Source of the DNA: Leishmania donovani
Lineage: Eukaryota; Euglenozoa; Kinetoplastea; Trypanosomatida; Trypanosomatidae
Length of the DNA: 64,000 nt
NCBI RefSeq assembly: GCF_000227135.1
Contig: NC_018254.1
Location: forward strand, 771,446 to 835,445
Direction of reading: 5' to 3'
Numbering within the stretch: the stretch's first letter is position 1; each line of letters starts with the position of its first letter. The position numbers and the translations under genes were made by a program. Of this stretch, positions 62,811-64,000 are shown piece by piece. Below the pieces are notes generated by a model. That model did not search any database. It was not told the DNA's origin and saw nothing but the letters and a program-made list of their open reading frames with translations.

Positions 62811-63824
62811 CTACTGTTTCGCAATCAGCCACGTCAGGAGGTTGGACTGGTCCCGCAGGCCGCATAGCAGCGTGAGGAACAGCAGCACGCCCACCGCCCT
62901 GTAAGAGAGCTTGTAGTTCATTACTTGCTCGGCGATGCTCTTCAGTGTGGTGTCGCCACAAGTAGACCCGGCGGAAGTCCTCGACTTCTGTGTTGGTGCC
63001 GAAGACGGTGGAGAGGCGGACGGCGCCGACGCGGCCGCGGCCGCACCCGGCCCCGTTGTAAAGATGCGCGGGGGACCTGTTGCACACGGAGTGTAACAGG
63101 CATCGCTGCGCGGGGACCGCGTAGTCGGCGTGGTGCGTTGACTCTCGGAGTAGCGGTGCGGCGGCGCCTCCGGAGGGGCTGTGTTCTGCGGCTGCGTCGA
63201 CGATGTCACGGGAGGCCGAGTCCTCGGCAGCGGCGCGGCGCCATCCGCAATCGGCTTGCAGCAGCCGCCTTCTTCCTTCATACACATCACAAGGCTGTCG
63301 GGCACGTTGTTGCGCGTCGCGAAGACGCACCTGAGCTTGTAGCGCATCGTGGTCGGCGAGTTTTTCTTCACCTGCCCGCGTTGCTTCCAAAACCGCGAAG
63401 CGTCGGCTACGACCTCCCGCGACGCCTTCGTCTCCTTGCTGCCAGGAACCCAATGCGCCAGCGCCGTCTGCACCGACTGCGCGTCAACGACAGCGAAGTC
63501 GACGTGAATAGCGTCCTTTGTAGCCTCTGTCGGCAGCTCGCGCTCCTCCGGGTTCTTGGCCATCTTGACATGCTCGGGATTGAAGGAGAAGATGATCGTG
63601 GCGTGCTCACCAGCGCCAATGAAGCCGACAGGGGGGTGAACAGAGTACCTGTTCTGCACCCGGCTCAGGATCTTGAACGAGATGACGTTCGCTTTCGGGT
63701 CGCCTTGCACGACCGGCAGCATGTTCTTCACCTGCACGACATTATCGATGGTGGCGTTTGTGAAGGGCAATGGAAAGAAGAGGCTGTCTTGTGACAGCTT
63801 GATCTGAAGGGTGTCGCTGGGCAT
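62811..63824 (-). CDS. VAP-like MSP-domain tail-anchored membrane protein
   Basis: 337 aa from the ATG at 63824 (MPSDTLQIKLSQDSLFFPLP); the upstream in-frame extension is spacer. The MSP domain covers about residues 5-150: LFFPLPFTNATIDNVVQVKN (15-34), ISFKILSRVQNRYSVHPPVG (48-67), FIGAGEHATIIFSFNP (68-83) and IHVDFAVVDAQSVQTALAHW (106-125). A basic stretch and a Pro/Ser/Thr-rich linker follow. One hydrophobic segment near 311-326 (AVGVLLFLTLLCGL) ends the protein as a tail anchor. VAP proteins hold lipid-transfer and other FFAT-motif proteins at ER contact sites; the same role is inferred. The MSP signature is recognisable but divergent, with a lineage-specific insert (NPEERELPTEATKD). Confidence 0.82.
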   Translation of the reverse strand: MPSDTLQIKLSQDSLFFPLPFTNATIDNVVQVKNMLPVVQGDPKANVISFKILSRVQNRYSVHPPVGFIGAGEHATIIFSFNPEHVKMAKNPEERELPTEATKDAIHVDFAVVDAQSVQTALAHWVPGSKETKASREVVADASRFWKQRGQVKKNSPTTMRYKLRCVFATRNNVPDSLVMCMKEEGGCCKPIADGAAPLPRTRPPVTSSTQPQNTAPPEAPPHRYSESQRTTPTTRSPRSDACYTPCATGPPRIFTTGPGAAAAASAPSASPPSSAPTQKSRTSAGSTCGDTTLKSIAEQVMNYKLSYRAVGVLLFLTLLCGLRDQSNLLTWLIAKQ

Positions 63825-64000
63825 GGCGGTGTGCCTCTTCTGCCGCGCGCGTGGGTATCGGTGTGTGAGCGAGCGTGTGCGATGGGGCGAAGAGAATGTG
63901 GATAGAGAGAGCGCGGGGAGAGAGACGCACGGAGGAACAGACACGCGCACACGCAGAGCGCCACAGACAGGACTGCCCCGGGGTAGTGGAGGGGGTGGAG
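63825..64000. other. 5' flank of the VAP-like gene
   Basis: Pyrimidine-rich on the transcribed strand near the start (CTCTCCCCGCGCTCTCTCTA), as expected for a splice-acceptor region. The window ends here. Confidence 0.5.

Noticed and set aside
1..64000. CRISPR arrays, bacterial operons, riboswitches, tRNA or rRNA genes.
   Set aside because: No direct-repeat/spacer array, cloverleaf or rRNA sequence was recognised, and the gene content is eukaryotic. A tRNAscan/Infernal run would settle small RNAs, which I cannot exclude by eye.

Overview
The window looks like nuclear DNA of a kinetoplastid of the Leishmania type. Seventeen protein genes and one probable small one all lie on the minus strand, head to tail and with no visible introns. 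Spacers of 0.9-3.4 kb separate them, full of GT/CA, purine-rich and pyrimidine-rich low-complexity sequence. This is the layout of one polycistronic transcription unit whose messages are cut out by trans-splicing and polyadenylation. Coding DNA is GC-rich, and several proteins carry long Ala/Ser/Thr/Gln-rich insertions between conserved blocks, as is usual in Leishmania. Dispersed ~550 bp GC-rich repeats with an ingi/L1Tc-like signature and A-rich tails (SIDER-like) also point to Leishmania. The species cannot be told from the sequence alone.

In transcription order (right to left) I read: a VAP-like MSP-domain tail-anchored protein (62811-63824); a diacylglycerol-lipase-like class 3 lipase with a C1 zinc finger (56337-59636); an RRM/zinc-knuckle/RS-domain protein resembling trypanosome RRM1 (52498-53709); a two-TM small protein (50585-51031); an 82-aa coiled-coil protein (48229-48477); a tetraspan claudin/amastin-like protein with a C-terminal OCRE-like block (43467-46112); an unrecognised 382-aa protein (41250-42398); ribonucleotide reductase small subunit (39060-40274, with a gap); a TEX261/SVP26 membrane protein (34976-35662); branched-chain aminotransferase (32143-33348); a D-lactate dehydrogenase-like flavoprotein (26914-28395); a UBL-like/coiled-coil protein (21873-23561); UNC119 (20387-20980); a TBC RabGAP of the TBC1D22/Gyp1 type (14077-17340); SPB1 rRNA methyltransferase (10203-12980); SmB (8692-9027); an IFT43 candidate (6187-7479); and an AK7-like adenylate kinase/Dpy-30 protein (282-4847). 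The mix is functionally unrelated, as expected of kinetoplastid gene arrays, although three (AK7-like, IFT43, UNC119) are cilium-associated families.

The spacers hold most of the unusual material: SIDER-like copies at 28.7-31.2, 36.5, 46.4, 49.6 and 60.7 kb; a decayed C2H2 zinc-finger coding relic at 19.2-20.0 kb, possibly from an ingi/DIRE retroelement; a long inverted repeat at 5.16-5.34 kb; a 51-bp tandem duplication at 40.56 kb; and many microsatellites. Ten runs of N interrupt the window. Five are exactly 99 N: three of these are flanked by 270-340 bp of identical sequence on both sides, so they are probably unmerged contig overlaps, including one that duplicates the aminotransferase 3' end. 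Most other gaps fall inside the SIDER-like repeats.
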